The position numbers and the translations under genes were made by a program. The notes under the pieces were generated by a model that ran no database searches, had not been told where the DNA came from, and saw only the letters and a program-made list of their open reading frames with translations. Shown piece by piece: positions 18,289-26,543 of a stretch of DNA of 64,000 nucleotides (its first letter is position 1; every line of letters starts with the position of its first letter). The DNA is from Acidobacteriota bacterium (GTDB taxonomy: Bacteria; Acidobacteriota; Terriglobia; UBA7540): NCBI GenBank assembly GCA_021838785.1, contig JAKCCV010000002.1, forward strand, positions 186,001 to 250,000, given 5' to 3'.

Positions 18289-18831
18289 TCACTTTTTCAC
18301 CGAAGGCTTAATGGCGAAAAGGGACTGGCCGTACTCAACAGGCTGGCCATTCTCAGCGTAGATTCGCACAATCTCCCCGGCCACTTCGGATTCGATCTCG
18401 TTCATCAGCTTCATAGCTTCAATGATACACAACACTTGTCCCACCTGGACCGTATCACCCAGCTTGACGAAGGGTGGGGCGTTGGGCGCGGAGGCGCCAT
18501 AGAACGTGCCGACAATAGGAGACTTGACGATGTAAAGACCCTCCGTGGATTCCTCCGCCGTCGCCTCAGCCGGGGCCGGCGTTCCGTGCGTCGGCGGTAG
18601 AAAGGGCGCCGGCGTTTCGGCCGTCGGCGCTGGAACCGTTGGGCCAGCCGCAGCCCGCGCAGCCGTCCGAACCGGTTCCCCACCCTGACCGCGCCGAATC
18701 CGGATCCGCATGCCCGATTTTTCCATCTCAAATTCGGCAATTTCGCGGTCCACCAATAGGTCAATCAGCTCTTGAATTTCCTTGAGGTCCCAAGAACCTT
18801 CCTCGCGACGCCCTGGGGTCTTGTTAGCCAT
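18289..18831 (-). CDS. accB: biotin carboxyl carrier protein of acetyl-CoA carboxylase
   Basis: 180 residues. Residues ~15-50 form the conserved N-terminal dimer segment ('LKEIQELIDLLVDREIAEFEMEKSG', quoted in parts: EIQELIDLL, FEMEKSG). Residues ~60-105 are a Pro/Ala-rich flexible linker, and ~105-180 form the biotinyl domain. The biotinylated lysine lies in EAMKLMNEI, and the thumb loop 'APNAPPFVKLGD' is present. The ATG at 18831 is preferred over a TTG one codon upstream; GAGGAG lies five to six bases before it. The order accB-accC on the same strand is the normal operon for the biotin carboxylase half of the enzyme. Confidence 0.95.
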   Translation of the reverse strand: MANKTPGRREEGSWDLKEIQELIDLLVDREIAEFEMEKSGMRIRIRRGQGGEPVRTAARAAAGPTVPAPTAETPAPFLPPTHGTPAPAEATAEESTEGLYIVKSPIVGTFYGASAPNAPPFVKLGDTVQVGQVLCIIEAMKLMNEIESEVAGEIVRIYAENGQPVEYGQSLFAIKPSVKK

Positions 18832-18968
18832 CAATGCTCCTCAAAAAACATCCCTCTCGGCAAAATCTCTGCAACCAAGAACCCGCTTCTCTACAAACTT
18901 CCTCTCTCCAATAACGAAGACCGGCGCGCGGGCGGCACCTCGTCACGCTCAAACTGCCCTCGCCCACG

Positions 18969-20021
18969 CTATTCTAAAATCCATGAATCCTTTGAGGCAC
19001 CGGTCAATATTTCCTGCCCTCGGGGCGTTACAAGCAGGGTATCCTCAATGCGAACGCCTCCCACGCCTTCCAGATAAACCCCCGGCTCAACGGTAATCAC
19101 ATGGCCCGCCCGCAGCTTCGTCCGCTCGAGCTTGGCAATGCGCGGATCTTCGTGTATTTCGATGCCAACCCCGTGACCCGTGCTGTGTGTAAAGAACTTG
19201 TCAAGGTGGCGCTCAGCTAAAACCCTCCGCGCACACATATCAACCCGCCTTGCCTCGACGCCGGGCTCCGCGCCCTGAATAGCCTTCAGTTGGGCCGCCT
19301 GGACAGCTTGGAAGAGCCTCCGGATTCGCCTCTCCGGCCGTCCCAAATAAAGGGTTCGCGTCAGGTCCGAGGCGTAACCACAGAGTATAGCACCCAGGTC
19401 GAGGATAACCAAGTCTCCATTTTCCAACAACTTGGAAGAGGGCCTGGCGTGCGGGAGCGCCGTCCTAGAGCCCGAAGCAACAATCGTCTCGAATGCGGGA
19501 GCCTCCGCGCCTTCACGCTTCATCCGGTATTCGATTTCCGCCGCCACGTCCAGCTCTTTCACGCCAGGCCGGACACGGGGGAGGACTTCCTCATACACCT
19601 TCGAGGTAATGGCGCAGGCACGGCGAATCGTCTGAATCTCCTCTTCATCCTTGACGGCTCTTAGAGCCCGCCCAATCTTTCCCTCTGCAACCCACGTCAC
19701 CGTCTTGCCGGCTTCCTGCCGAAGTTGAAGAAAATCCCGGCAGCTCAAATGACCGTCCTCATATCCTACTCGCTGACGGCCGCCGCGCCTTAGCCAACGC
19801 CCGGCAAATCGAATGAGGCCGGTCCTAACCTCCACCACCTCAATTCCCCGCGCTTGTTCGCGAGCCTGAAGGGTATATCGAGGATCCACCCAGAGAACGG
19901 CTTCCGGGCCTTCGACATAAGCAACGCCCGCACTGCCGCGGAATCCGGTGAAATAGAAGATATTGGCCGGATCGGTGAGCAGCATCGCTTGAACCCGTCG
20001 GGATTGGAGCGCTTGGGCCAA
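18969..20021 (-). CDS. pepP: Xaa-Pro aminopeptidase (M24 family)
   Basis: 350-residue 'pita-bread' metallopeptidase that removes N-terminal residues preceding proline. The N-terminal creatinase-like domain (to ~residue 130) begins with 'LLTDPANIFYFTGFRGSAG'. The catalytic domain carries the two-metal ligands: Asp in 'VILDLGA', Asp in 'CGYASDLTRT', His in 'THSTGHGVGIEIHE', Glu in 'VEPGVY' and Glu in 'GGVRIEDT'. The start is given as TTG at 20021. The frame stays open for 14 more codons to an ATT at 20063 preceded by a GGGGGAG, and the residues in between look homologous to longer family members, so the true start may be upstream. It follows the pil operon terminator. Confidence 0.9.
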   Translation of the reverse strand: MAQALQSRRVQAMLLTDPANIFYFTGFRGSAGVAYVEGPEAVLWVDPRYTLQAREQARGIEVVEVRTGLIRFAGRWLRRGGRQRVGYEDGHLSCRDFLQLRQEAGKTVTWVAEGKIGRALRAVKDEEEIQTIRRACAITSKVYEEVLPRVRPGVKELDVAAEIEYRMKREGAEAPAFETIVASGSRTALPHARPSSKLLENGDLVILDLGAILCGYASDLTRTLYLGRPERRIRRLFQAVQAAQLKAIQGAEPGVEARRVDMCARRVLAERHLDKFFTHSTGHGVGIEIHEDPRIAKLERTKLRAGHVITVEPGVYLEGVGGVRIEDTLLVTPRGQEILTGASKDSWILE

Positions 20022-20076
20022 AGCCTGCCGCCGAGCGTAAAAGCCGTGATTCTCTTCTCGAATGGCGCTCCCCCGT

Positions 20077-20110
20077 CAAACAAAACGGGAGGAGACTTGC
20101 ATCTCCTCCC
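20077..20110 (-). terminator. intrinsic terminator of the pil operon
   Basis: Perfect 9-bp inverted repeat, GGGAGGAGA (20087-20095) and TCTCCTCCC (20102-20110), with a 6-base loop. On the minus strand it is followed by GTTTTGTTTG. It starts 36 bases after the pilQ stop and just before the pepP gene, so it should end the pilMNOPQ transcript and separate it from pepP. Confidence 0.85.
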
Positions 20111-20145
20111 TCTGAGCGTGGAACCGACAATCCGAAGGATGAAGG

Positions 20146-22167
20146 CTAGCTGGGAAGGACCCGCGGGGTTACAAAGAAGAGCAACTCCTGATCGTTGCTG
20201 GTGGTGTCCGTGTTCTTGAAAAGATGACCAAGGATTGGAATCGTCCCCAGCCACGGCACCTGTGTCAACGATTTGGAACGGCTCGTCACATTCACCCCGC
20301 CGAACACCACCGTTCCTCCGTTCGGGACCAAAACTTGCGTGGTGGCGGATTGAGTGGCAATGCTGGGTCCGGCCGAGGTCAACGCCGGTCCCGGAGTCGC
20401 GTTGGTGATCTGGATGGTCAGGAAAACGTTCCCGTCCGCCGTGACTTGCGGCGTCACCATGAGCTCCAGCGAGGCCTGGACGTACTGGATGCTGATGGTA
20501 TTGTTAATCGTCGTCTGAATCGGAATTTGCGTCCCTTGAATGACCGTCCCTTCCACGTTGTTTTGCGTCACGATGGACGGGCGAGAGATTGTTTTGGCCT
20601 CATCTCGAGTCTCTGCTGCGGCGATAGCGGCATTCAGGACATAACGGGCCCCCGCATTCGAGATCACAAACACGCCGAACCCACCCGCCGTCCCTGTGGT
20701 CACAGTCGGCGGACGCACGCTGGTGGCGCCCACGCCCTGGCCTGTTGCGCCTCCCATGATCGTTGAGCCGGAGGTGTTCGTCAACGCCGTCGAGAGAGCC
20801 GTTTGCAGGTTGCGCGCAAAATCCGACGTGACCCGAACGATGCGGGCTTGGATAGATACCTGCGCCGCCCTGGTATCCAGCTTGTTGATGACGTTCTCAA
20901 TCATCGGAATGCGCTGGGGGATGTCGGAGATAATCAGCGTATTGGTGCGGTCATCCACCAGCACGCTGCCGCGCGGGCTGAGCGCCCCGCCACCCACCCA
21001 GGATTTCAGCAGCGTCGCAATGGTGGAAGCCTTGGCGTAACTGATGCGGCGAAACACCGTCACCAGCGGCGCCGCTTCCATCTTGGCTTCCGCCATTTTT
21101 TGGGCTTCAGACTGCTCGGCTTGCAGGGTGGAAAGTTTGGCGATGCGAAGGACGTTGCCCTGGAGCTGCTCCCCTAAGCCGTTATCTCGCAGCACAATCG
21201 CCAAGGCCTGATCCCAGGGCACGTCGTCCAGAACCATCGTGACGGTGCCCGTAACGTCCGGGTCCACGATCACGTTCAAGCCACTAATTTCGTGAATCAA
21301 GCGGAAAAAGTCCTTGAGGTCCACATTTTTCAGGTCGAGCGAAATAGGTTGTCCGGTGTACTTCGGACCGCTTGCGCTGGCGCTTTGGGGCTGCCCGGGC
21401 ATGGGGGTTACACTAGCTTCGAGCGAGCCTGCCAGTACCTCCGCGGCGGAGGTCGCCTTAGCCGTTTCTGACACTTCAGGAGCCGGATCCGACGCAGGGT
21501 CGGCCGCCGTGTTGGCGGGAGGGTCAGCAACCGGCGATATCTCCACTCGCTCCGTTGTAGGCTGGAGCGAGGCAACCTCGGCGGGCGCGACTTGCTCAGC
21601 CGGTGCCGGGTTTGCCCCCCCATTCGACCGAGCCAAGCTGCCGGCCGATGGCGAGGGGACTTCGCCCACACTTTCGCGCTTCGTCAGCGTAATTTCAATG
21701 CCCGAATCGCTCGGACGCACCGCGTATTGCGGCTGACCAGCAAGGTCGGCCACCACGCGCACGACCCCGCCGTCCTTGTTACTAAACCGCGCCATCCGCA
21801 CGTCGGTCACAAAAGGAGCTTCCGACTCATATTTCCAATGATCAGAAACATTGCGGGCGCCGTCCAGATCCACCACCAGGCGCCGTGGATGGGTCAACTC
21901 AAAATAGTGGTAGAGTGGGCGGCGGTCCGTTTCAACCCGGACGAGGGTCTGTTGGCCGTGTTGCGCCGTTTGAATGGCGACATCAGAAACCCTCACCAAA
22001 CCCGGCAGTGCCCTCGCCGATTCGCTGGAACCCCGGCTAGGGGCGCGTGAACCGACTCCGCTGGAGCCCGGCGAAGCCCAGGTTAACGCGCTAGAGAGCC
22101 CCGCCACCAGGAGGATTTGGCCTGCCCAAAGGCCCCACGTTCTTACGACATTGGCATCTCGTCTCAT
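20146..22167 (-). CDS. pilQ: type IV pilus secretin PilQ
   Basis: 673-residue outer-membrane secretin through which the pilus exits. Order: signal peptide (~residues 13-31), an AMIN peptidoglycan-binding domain (~60-150, 'YHYFELTHPRRLVVDL'), an Ala/Pro-rich linker (~165-265), an STN/N0 domain ('ISLDLKNVDLKDFFRLI'), an N1 domain ('VDDRTNTLIISDIP') and the C-terminal secretin beta-barrel domain ending in 'NDQELLFFVTPRVLP'. The family hallmark 'VPWLGTIPILGHLFK' is present near the end. Its ATG overlaps the pilP stop by four bases. It is the last gene of pilMNOPQ and is followed by a strong terminator. Length is typical. Confidence 0.95.
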   Translation of the reverse strand: MRRDANVVRTWGLWAGQILLVAGLSSALTWASPGSSGVGSRAPSRGSSESARALPGLVRVSDVAIQTAQHGQQTLVRVETDRRPLYHYFELTHPRRLVVDLDGARNVSDHWKYESEAPFVTDVRMARFSNKDGGVVRVVADLAGQPQYAVRPSDSGIEITLTKRESVGEVPSPSAGSLARSNGGANPAPAEQVAPAEVASLQPTTERVEISPVADPPANTAADPASDPAPEVSETAKATSAAEVLAGSLEASVTPMPGQPQSASASGPKYTGQPISLDLKNVDLKDFFRLIHEISGLNVIVDPDVTGTVTMVLDDVPWDQALAIVLRDNGLGEQLQGNVLRIAKLSTLQAEQSEAQKMAEAKMEAAPLVTVFRRISYAKASTIATLLKSWVGGGALSPRGSVLVDDRTNTLIISDIPQRIPMIENVINKLDTRAAQVSIQARIVRVTSDFARNLQTALSTALTNTSGSTIMGGATGQGVGATSVRPPTVTTGTAGGFGVFVISNAGARYVLNAAIAAAETRDEAKTISRPSIVTQNNVEGTVIQGTQIPIQTTINNTISIQYVQASLELMVTPQVTADGNVFLTIQITNATPGPALTSAGPSIATQSATTQVLVPNGGTVVFGGVNVTSRSKSLTQVPWLGTIPILGHLFKNTDTTSNDQELLFFVTPRVLPS

Positions 22168-22694
22168 CGTCCCTCTCCAGCCGCCGGACCCAATGATTTC
22201 ACCACTTGGATGGTGGTGAGCCGGCCGTTTGCGTCCAGATGGTTCTCCTTGAAATAGACCTCGCGGGATGTAATCTTTTCTACTGTTCCATCGTAAAGCT
22301 GGTCGTTAACCTTCAGGAAATAGGCGCGATTCGTGAAGTTCGTCACCACGGCAATCATCTCCCCCGTGCGATCCTCACGGACAATCCCTTCCAACCTGAG
22401 CTGGCTGATAATCAAGCCTCGTTTGCCCGGCGGCAGCGGCCCTGTCGGCACCACGGTGCCACCCGGTGGCGGCGGAGGGGGAATATAAAAGGGATCTCTT
22501 TTACCCGCGCCGAGCGGCCGCAAAACCGTTGGTGTGGCGCCGTGCTTCATCTGCGGCATGGAGGCGCCCGGGGCCGCGCCAATCGGCACGGGCATCCACG
22601 CCGCCAAGCTCACCAACCCCAAAATAAAAACCCCTACCGACCCCACGGATGGATGGCTTCTCCGCCGGCAGGAACCAGGCGTTACTTGGCTCAT
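22164..22694 (-). CDS. pilP: type IV pilus alignment lipoprotein-like protein PilP
   Basis: 176 residues with an N-terminal hydrophobic signal/anchor (~residues 19-40), a Pro/Gly-rich spacer ('YIPPPPPPGG') and the compact beta-domain of PilP ('LRLEGIVREDRTGEMIAVVTN' region, 'AYFLKVNDQLYDGTVEKI', 'EVYFKEN'). PilP links the inner-membrane PilNO complex to the secretin. There is no clear lipobox at the signal end, unlike the proteobacterial lipoprotein, so anchoring may be through the uncleaved helix. The ATGA overlap with pilQ and the 10-base gap after pilO place it firmly in the operon. Confidence 0.88.
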   Translation of the reverse strand: MSQVTPGSCRRRSHPSVGSVGVFILGLVSLAAWMPVPIGAAPGASMPQMKHGATPTVLRPLGAGKRDPFYIPPPPPPGGTVVPTGPLPPGKRGLIISQLRLEGIVREDRTGEMIAVVTNFTNRAYFLKVNDQLYDGTVEKITSREVYFKENHLDANGRLTTIQVVKSLGPAAGEGR

Positions 22695-22704
22695 AATCCC
22701 CTAC

Positions 22705-23328
22705 CTATCTCCGTGCGGCAGCTCCAGCCGCGGGTTTCCCGCTCGCCGCCGCCGGAGCGTTGTAATAAGTCGTGATAACACAATTGGCCCCGACGGTCTC
22801 GCGGGGTGAAACCTGGTAATTGCCCATGCCCCCGCCCGGAGGGGACCCTAACGTCAGCCCGGAAACCGTCACAATCCGCTGCTCCTGCGCCAAACGGTTA
22901 AAAAAGTTGAGCAAACCGTAATAGGTTCCGTCCAAATGCACGCTAAAGGGCAATTCGACGTACATGGGCTGTTTAACCGCGGCTTGGGCGACGAAGGAGC
23001 GAACGTGAACCCCTGCGTCCACTCCTGCTTGATAGACCGTCTGCACGAACACATCGGTATCCGGATGGTCCGGGACAATCGAGCGAAGCGTTGCCAATTG
23101 CAGCGTCAACTGTTGGATTCGGCTCAGGTATTCGGCTTGCTCCTGCCGGAAAGCTTCGTTTCTGTCGTTTTGGGCCTTCAGGGTGGCTACCTGCGCCTCC
23201 AGCGTGTTGCGCTGCGTCACCTCCGGCAAGGCGTAGTACCAGAAGATAATCGCGGCCACCACCACCGCCAATGCAATCAGAATTGCAGCTTGAACGCCTG
23301 CCGAAAGCTCATTGAAGCTCTTCGCCAT
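22705..23328 (-). CDS. pilO: type IV pilus inner-membrane protein PilO
   Basis: 207 residues: one TM (~16-34) near the N-terminus, a coiled-coil stretch (~40-85, 'LEAQVATLKAQNDRNEAF'), then a ferredoxin-like periplasmic domain ('PYSVHLDGTYYGLLNFFNRLA' type, here 'LPFSVHLDGTYYGLLNFFNR'). PilO heterodimerises with PilN to form the alignment subcomplex. The C-terminal tail is Ala/Pro-rich and basic. The gene lies nine bases after pilN and ten before pilP. The assignment rests on operon position, topology and the conserved 'HLDGTYYGLL' motif. Confidence 0.9.
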   Translation of the reverse strand: MAKSFNELSAGVQAAILIALAVVVAAIIFWYYALPEVTQRNTLEAQVATLKAQNDRNEAFRQEQAEYLSRIQQLTLQLATLRSIVPDHPDTDVFVQTVYQAGVDAGVHVRSFVAQAAVKQPMYVELPFSVHLDGTYYGLLNFFNRLAQEQRIVTVSGLTLGSPPGGGMGNYQVSPRETVGANCVITTYYNAPAAASGKPAAGAAARR

Positions 23329-23337
23329 GCCCCTCTC

Positions 23338-23976
23338 CTACTTGCCTGCCGGATGCCCGGCCGCGCTAGGCCGAGCCGGCCCGTTCGACCCCGCCGGTTG
23401 CGGTGGTGCGGGAGGCTTATATTCACATTCGAGCCTGAATTGGTAGCTGACTTCATTTTGCCGGTTGTTTTGGAAGTACTGCTCCAGCAACACATGAGTG
23501 AACCGAGGCGAACTCTGAAGCGTGCGCATGAAGTTGGCGATGGAGTCCACGCGGTTGGCAATCCCTTGAATGTGCAACGTATGGCCCGTCGGCTGAATGG
23601 AGGTCAGGTAAAGGTCGTGGGTCATGTTGACCACGTTGCCGATCCACGTCATCATGTCCACAGGGCCGGTGCGGCTGCTTTGAAGCTTCTGAATCGTGTT
23701 GATCCGCTCCTGAAGTTGCGCCAACTGCTTCTGATAAAGGATATTTTGCGCCTGCACACCCGCCAACTCCCGTTGCCGTGTCTGCTGGCGCGCCAGGGCC
23801 GCCTGCTCCTGCTTCACTTCGTTACCCCAGTAATAGTAAAGAAAGCCCACAATGCCGAGCGAAACCACCAGCGCCACCACCAGGATGATGACCTGTTGCG
23901 TCACAGGGGACGGCGCGCCCGCGGGCCGCGCCACCGCTCCCGCCGTCGGCTGCCCAAGTAGATTGATTTTCATCAT
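23338..23976 (-). CDS. pilN: type IV pilus inner-membrane protein PilN
   Basis: 212 residues beginning with the short cytoplasmic PilN tail 'MMKINLLGQ' (the conserved INLL motif that binds PilM). A TM follows at ~29-49, then a coiled coil (~50-100, Gln/Arg-rich) and a ferredoxin-like domain ('GHTLHIQGIANRVDSIANFMR'-type core, quoted as GHTLHIQGIANRV). The C-terminus is a Pro/Ala-rich tail. The ATG at 23976 overlaps the pilM TGA by four bases, so PilM and PilN, which bind each other at the INLL motif, are translationally coupled. Confidence 0.93.
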   Translation of the reverse strand: MMKINLLGQPTAGAVARPAGAPSPVTQQVIILVVALVVSLGIVGFLYYYWGNEVKQEQAALARQQTRQRELAGVQAQNILYQKQLAQLQERINTIQKLQSSRTGPVDMMTWIGNVVNMTHDLYLTSIQPTGHTLHIQGIANRVDSIANFMRTLQSSPRFTHVLLEQYFQNNRQNEVSYQFRLECEYKPPAPPQPAGSNGPARPSAAGHPAGK

Positions 23977-25028
23977 GGCGTATCAAAGCTCCTCAACGCC
24001 AAGCCCACCGCCACGCTCAGGGCGGGCGCGACTTCGGCCGTGTAGGCGTGGTCAAATTTTCCAGAACTAATGCTCACCCGCTTGAAAGGATTCATAATCT
24101 CAACAGGAATCTTGAACTCCTCTTTGAGCAAGTCCACCAGCCCTTCGATTCTCGCCGTTCCGCCCGAAACATAAATGGCTTGGATGTTATCCGTGGAAGT
24201 TGTCTGGCGGAAGAAATCAAACGTCTTCTGAATCTCTAAAAGCAGAATTTCGGAAACCGACCGGATGTGTTGGGTCTTCGCCTCGGGCTGAACGTTGGGC
24301 AGCGATTGGCCCCGCTTCAGCTTTTCCGCGTCTTCGTAACTCAGGTCCAGCTCCTTTTGCAGCGTGTCCGTGTATTGATTTCCCCCAACGGAAACATCGC
24401 GCGTAAATAGCGGCGTTCCTCCCCGCACGATGTTAATGTTCATAATGCTGGCGCCGATGTTCAGTAGCGCCGCCATCAGGTCCGGCGGAGGCTCGTAATT
24501 CATCTCAAAGGCATTCTGCACGGCGAAGGCGTCAATATCCACCACCACGGGCACCTTGCCAGACTGGCTGAGCACATTGGTGTGATTGAGAATCTTTTCT
24601 CGTTTGGCTGCCACCAGCATCACATCCATGGCGTTGCCGGTGGGCGCCGGGCCAAGCGTCTGCCAGCTCAGATTGACGTCCGCTACGTCAAACGGGATGT
24701 ACTGCTGGGCCTCATAAGAAATGGCGGCCGCCACCTCCTCCTCATTGGCAGCCGCAATCGCCACTCGCTTCACGATGACGGAGTGCCCGGATACCGATGT
24801 GGCCACTTCCCTGGTCTTGATGTTGTTTTCAGTAAAAAGTTTTTCGATGGCGCTCGAAACCGACAAAGAATCCATGATGGAGCCATCCACCACTACGTCC
24901 TGCCCCAGCGGTTCAAGCCCCAAATTGAGGAGCTGGTAACTGGTTCCCCTTTTTTCCAGTTCCACCAATTTCACGGCGCTGGAACCGATATCTAACCCAA
25001 CCAGTCTTTTGGCTTTTGAGCCGAACAT
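23973..25028 (-). CDS. pilM: type IV pilus assembly ATPase-fold protein PilM
   Basis: 351-residue actin/FtsA-like cytoplasmic protein that binds ATP and the N-terminal tail of PilN. Visible elements: 'VGLDIGSSAVKLVEL' (phosphate 1), 'VVVDIDAFAVQNAFE' (phosphate 2 region), 'ALLNIGASIMNINIV' and 'IYVSGGTARIEGLVDLL' (adenosine motif). The ATG at 25028 is chosen because GGGAG lies eight bases upstream and the protein then begins with the usual 'MFGSKAKRLVGLDIG'; a GTG nine codons upstream is open but has no such support. It is the first gene of pilMNOPQ, preceded by a ~300-nt leader and the promoter at 25341-25370. Confidence 0.95.
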   Translation of the reverse strand: MFGSKAKRLVGLDIGSSAVKLVELEKRGTSYQLLNLGLEPLGQDVVVDGSIMDSLSVSSAIEKLFTENNIKTREVATSVSGHSVIVKRVAIAAANEEEVAAAISYEAQQYIPFDVADVNLSWQTLGPAPTGNAMDVMLVAAKREKILNHTNVLSQSGKVPVVVDIDAFAVQNAFEMNYEPPPDLMAALLNIGASIMNINIVRGGTPLFTRDVSVGGNQYTDTLQKELDLSYEDAEKLKRGQSLPNVQPEAKTQHIRSVSEILLLEIQKTFDFFRQTTSTDNIQAIYVSGGTARIEGLVDLLKEEFKIPVEIMNPFKRVSISSGKFDHAYTAEVAPALSVAVGLALRSFDTP

Positions 25029-25055
25029 TAGCCACGCTCCCTGACGCGACTCCAC

Positions 25056-25574
25056 CCCGTTCCTCGCGTCGAGTTACCGCTCAACCTTCGCGCCGCATCC
25101 TTTCGCCTGACATCCGCCCGCTTTCTGCCTGCACCGAGACGCCCATGCCGCCCACCCCGCACCATCTTACCGCCTGCCCTGCAATTGTAAAGGCCCGATG
25201 GGCGCCATCTGTAAGCCCGTCGGCGGTCGGAATTCCGGTGGCCTTGGGAAGGCCGTCATCTGATGCATCAGAAAACTGGTCTAGCTGGCGCTGGACGTTC
25301 TCTAACGATCCCACCTGACAACAACGACCACTGCGCTCGGCTTATACCGCTTCCGCTAGCCTCATGTCAAGTGTTTTTTTGCCTGCCGTCGCTCAGGCTA
25401 GGGCGCGGGAGGAGCGGGTCGTCTCCCGGCGCGACAATCTGTGCCGTCGGCGCCTGAGGGCGGAATCGCCGGCCACATCTGCCGCTACGCTCACTTCTCC
25501 AAGCCTGGCGACGGCTGATGATGGGTTAGCTCCAAAGACCAAAGTTGGCATCTAAAACAATAGAGGGCTCGATC
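25056..25574. other. divergent intergenic region, pil leader
   Basis: About 520 bases between pilM (minus) and the VWFA gene (plus). On the minus strand it contains a consensus promoter (25341-25370) and a ~300-nt untranslated leader before pilM. Within the leader an open frame of 77 codons (25081-25314, GTG start, no Shine-Dalgarno) is present but matches nothing I recognise. The half nearest the VWFA gene (25371-25574) holds no convincing plus-strand promoter. Confidence 0.6.
25341..25370 (-). promoter_or_regulatory. sigma-70 promoter of pilMNOPQ
   Basis: On the minus strand: perfect -35 TTGACA (25365-25370), an 18-base spacer and -10 TATAAG (25341-25346). Transcription should start near 25334, about 300 bases before the pilM ATG at 25028, which leaves an unusually long 5' leader for an assembly operon. 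Confidence 0.75.
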
Positions 25575-26543
25575 ATGGAACGTCGGAAAATAAGGCGTCG
25601 GCTTGTTGGAATCTCACTGGTGTTGTTCGGTAGCTGGGCATTCGCGATACCGGGCTTTGCGGGGCAGAGCGGCTCAGCACGTTCGGACCTCGCCCGAGTA
25701 ATTGTAACCGTCAGCGGAGCGCGCCACGCTCCCCCTCCCAAGCTCCATCGGCAAGACGTCATGGTCTATCAAAACGGAAAGCGCCGGCCCGTCGTATCGT
25801 GGACCCCGTTGACGCAAAACCCCGAACATCTCGACTTCGCCGTGCTGATAGACGATTCCCTCCGCGCCACCGTGGGTCTGCAATTTCACGACCTTCGGGC
25901 GTTCATCCGCTCGCTGCCTGCCGGCTCCAAAGTCGCGCTGGCTTATGGGAAATACGGCTCAGCCGTGTTTGCCGCGAGCTTCACGACGGATCGAGAAGCC
26001 GTCCTCCGCGCGCTCCGTCTGCCGACCGGACGAGCCAGCCTCGGCTCCAGCATCTATATGGCCCTCGACAGCCTCATCCGTAAATGGCCTCACGACGGTG
26101 CCGCGCGCGAGGTGTTGCTGGTCTCGAGCGGCATTGACCTTTACCGCGGCATTGAGGAGTCCGAACCTACCGACGCCAACATGGATCTGATGCATGCTAT
26201 TGGCATGGCTCAGCGTTACCATGTCACCGTGCATACCATCTTTGCCCAAAGCGCGGGCTTCGAGGGGAGGAATTACTTCCTCATTAACAACGGGCAAGGC
26301 TCGCTCGGTCGGCTGGCCTTCGAGACCGGAGGCGCATCGTTTGAAGAAGGGTTTCAAACGCCCATTTCCTTTGCGCCCTATCTCCGCCAACTCACGGAAC
26401 TCCTGCACCGACAATTTCTGCTGACCTTCCGCCTCGCGCCTGCCAGGCAAGCCGGCTTTGAGCCGCTTCGCGTGACCACGGAGGTTCCCGGGGCGGAACT
26501 CATCGCGCCCGACCGAGTCTTTGTCCCGGCCGCCACTCCCTAA
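25575..26543 (+). CDS. exported VWFA-related protein, acidobacterial type
   Basis: 322 residues. A basic n-region and hydrophobic signal peptide (~10-29, ending AFAIPGFAG) are followed by a beta-domain with the motif 'VMVYQNGKRRPVVSW' and then a von Willebrand factor A domain whose first metal-binding loop reads 'LIDDSLRA' (a weak DxSxS). This arrangement matches the VWFA-related proteins that are abundant in acidobacteria, whose function is unknown. The ATG at 25575 has GAGGG seven bases upstream; a TTG at 25545 is open but would put ten extra residues before the signal. It ends convergently with the glycosyltransferase gene, the two stops sharing CTAA at 26540-26543. Confidence 0.82.
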   Translation: MERRKIRRRLVGISLVLFGSWAFAIPGFAGQSGSARSDLARVIVTVSGARHAPPPKLHRQDVMVYQNGKRRPVVSWTPLTQNPEHLDFAVLIDDSLRATVGLQFHDLRAFIRSLPAGSKVALAYGKYGSAVFAASFTTDREAVLRALRLPTGRASLGSSIYMALDSLIRKWPHDGAAREVLLVSSGIDLYRGIEESEPTDANMDLMHAIGMAQRYHVTVHTIFAQSAGFEGRNYFLINNGQGSLGRLAFETGGASFEEGFQTPISFAPYLRQLTELLHRQFLLTFRLAPARQAGFEPLRVTTEVPGAELIAPDRVFVPAATP

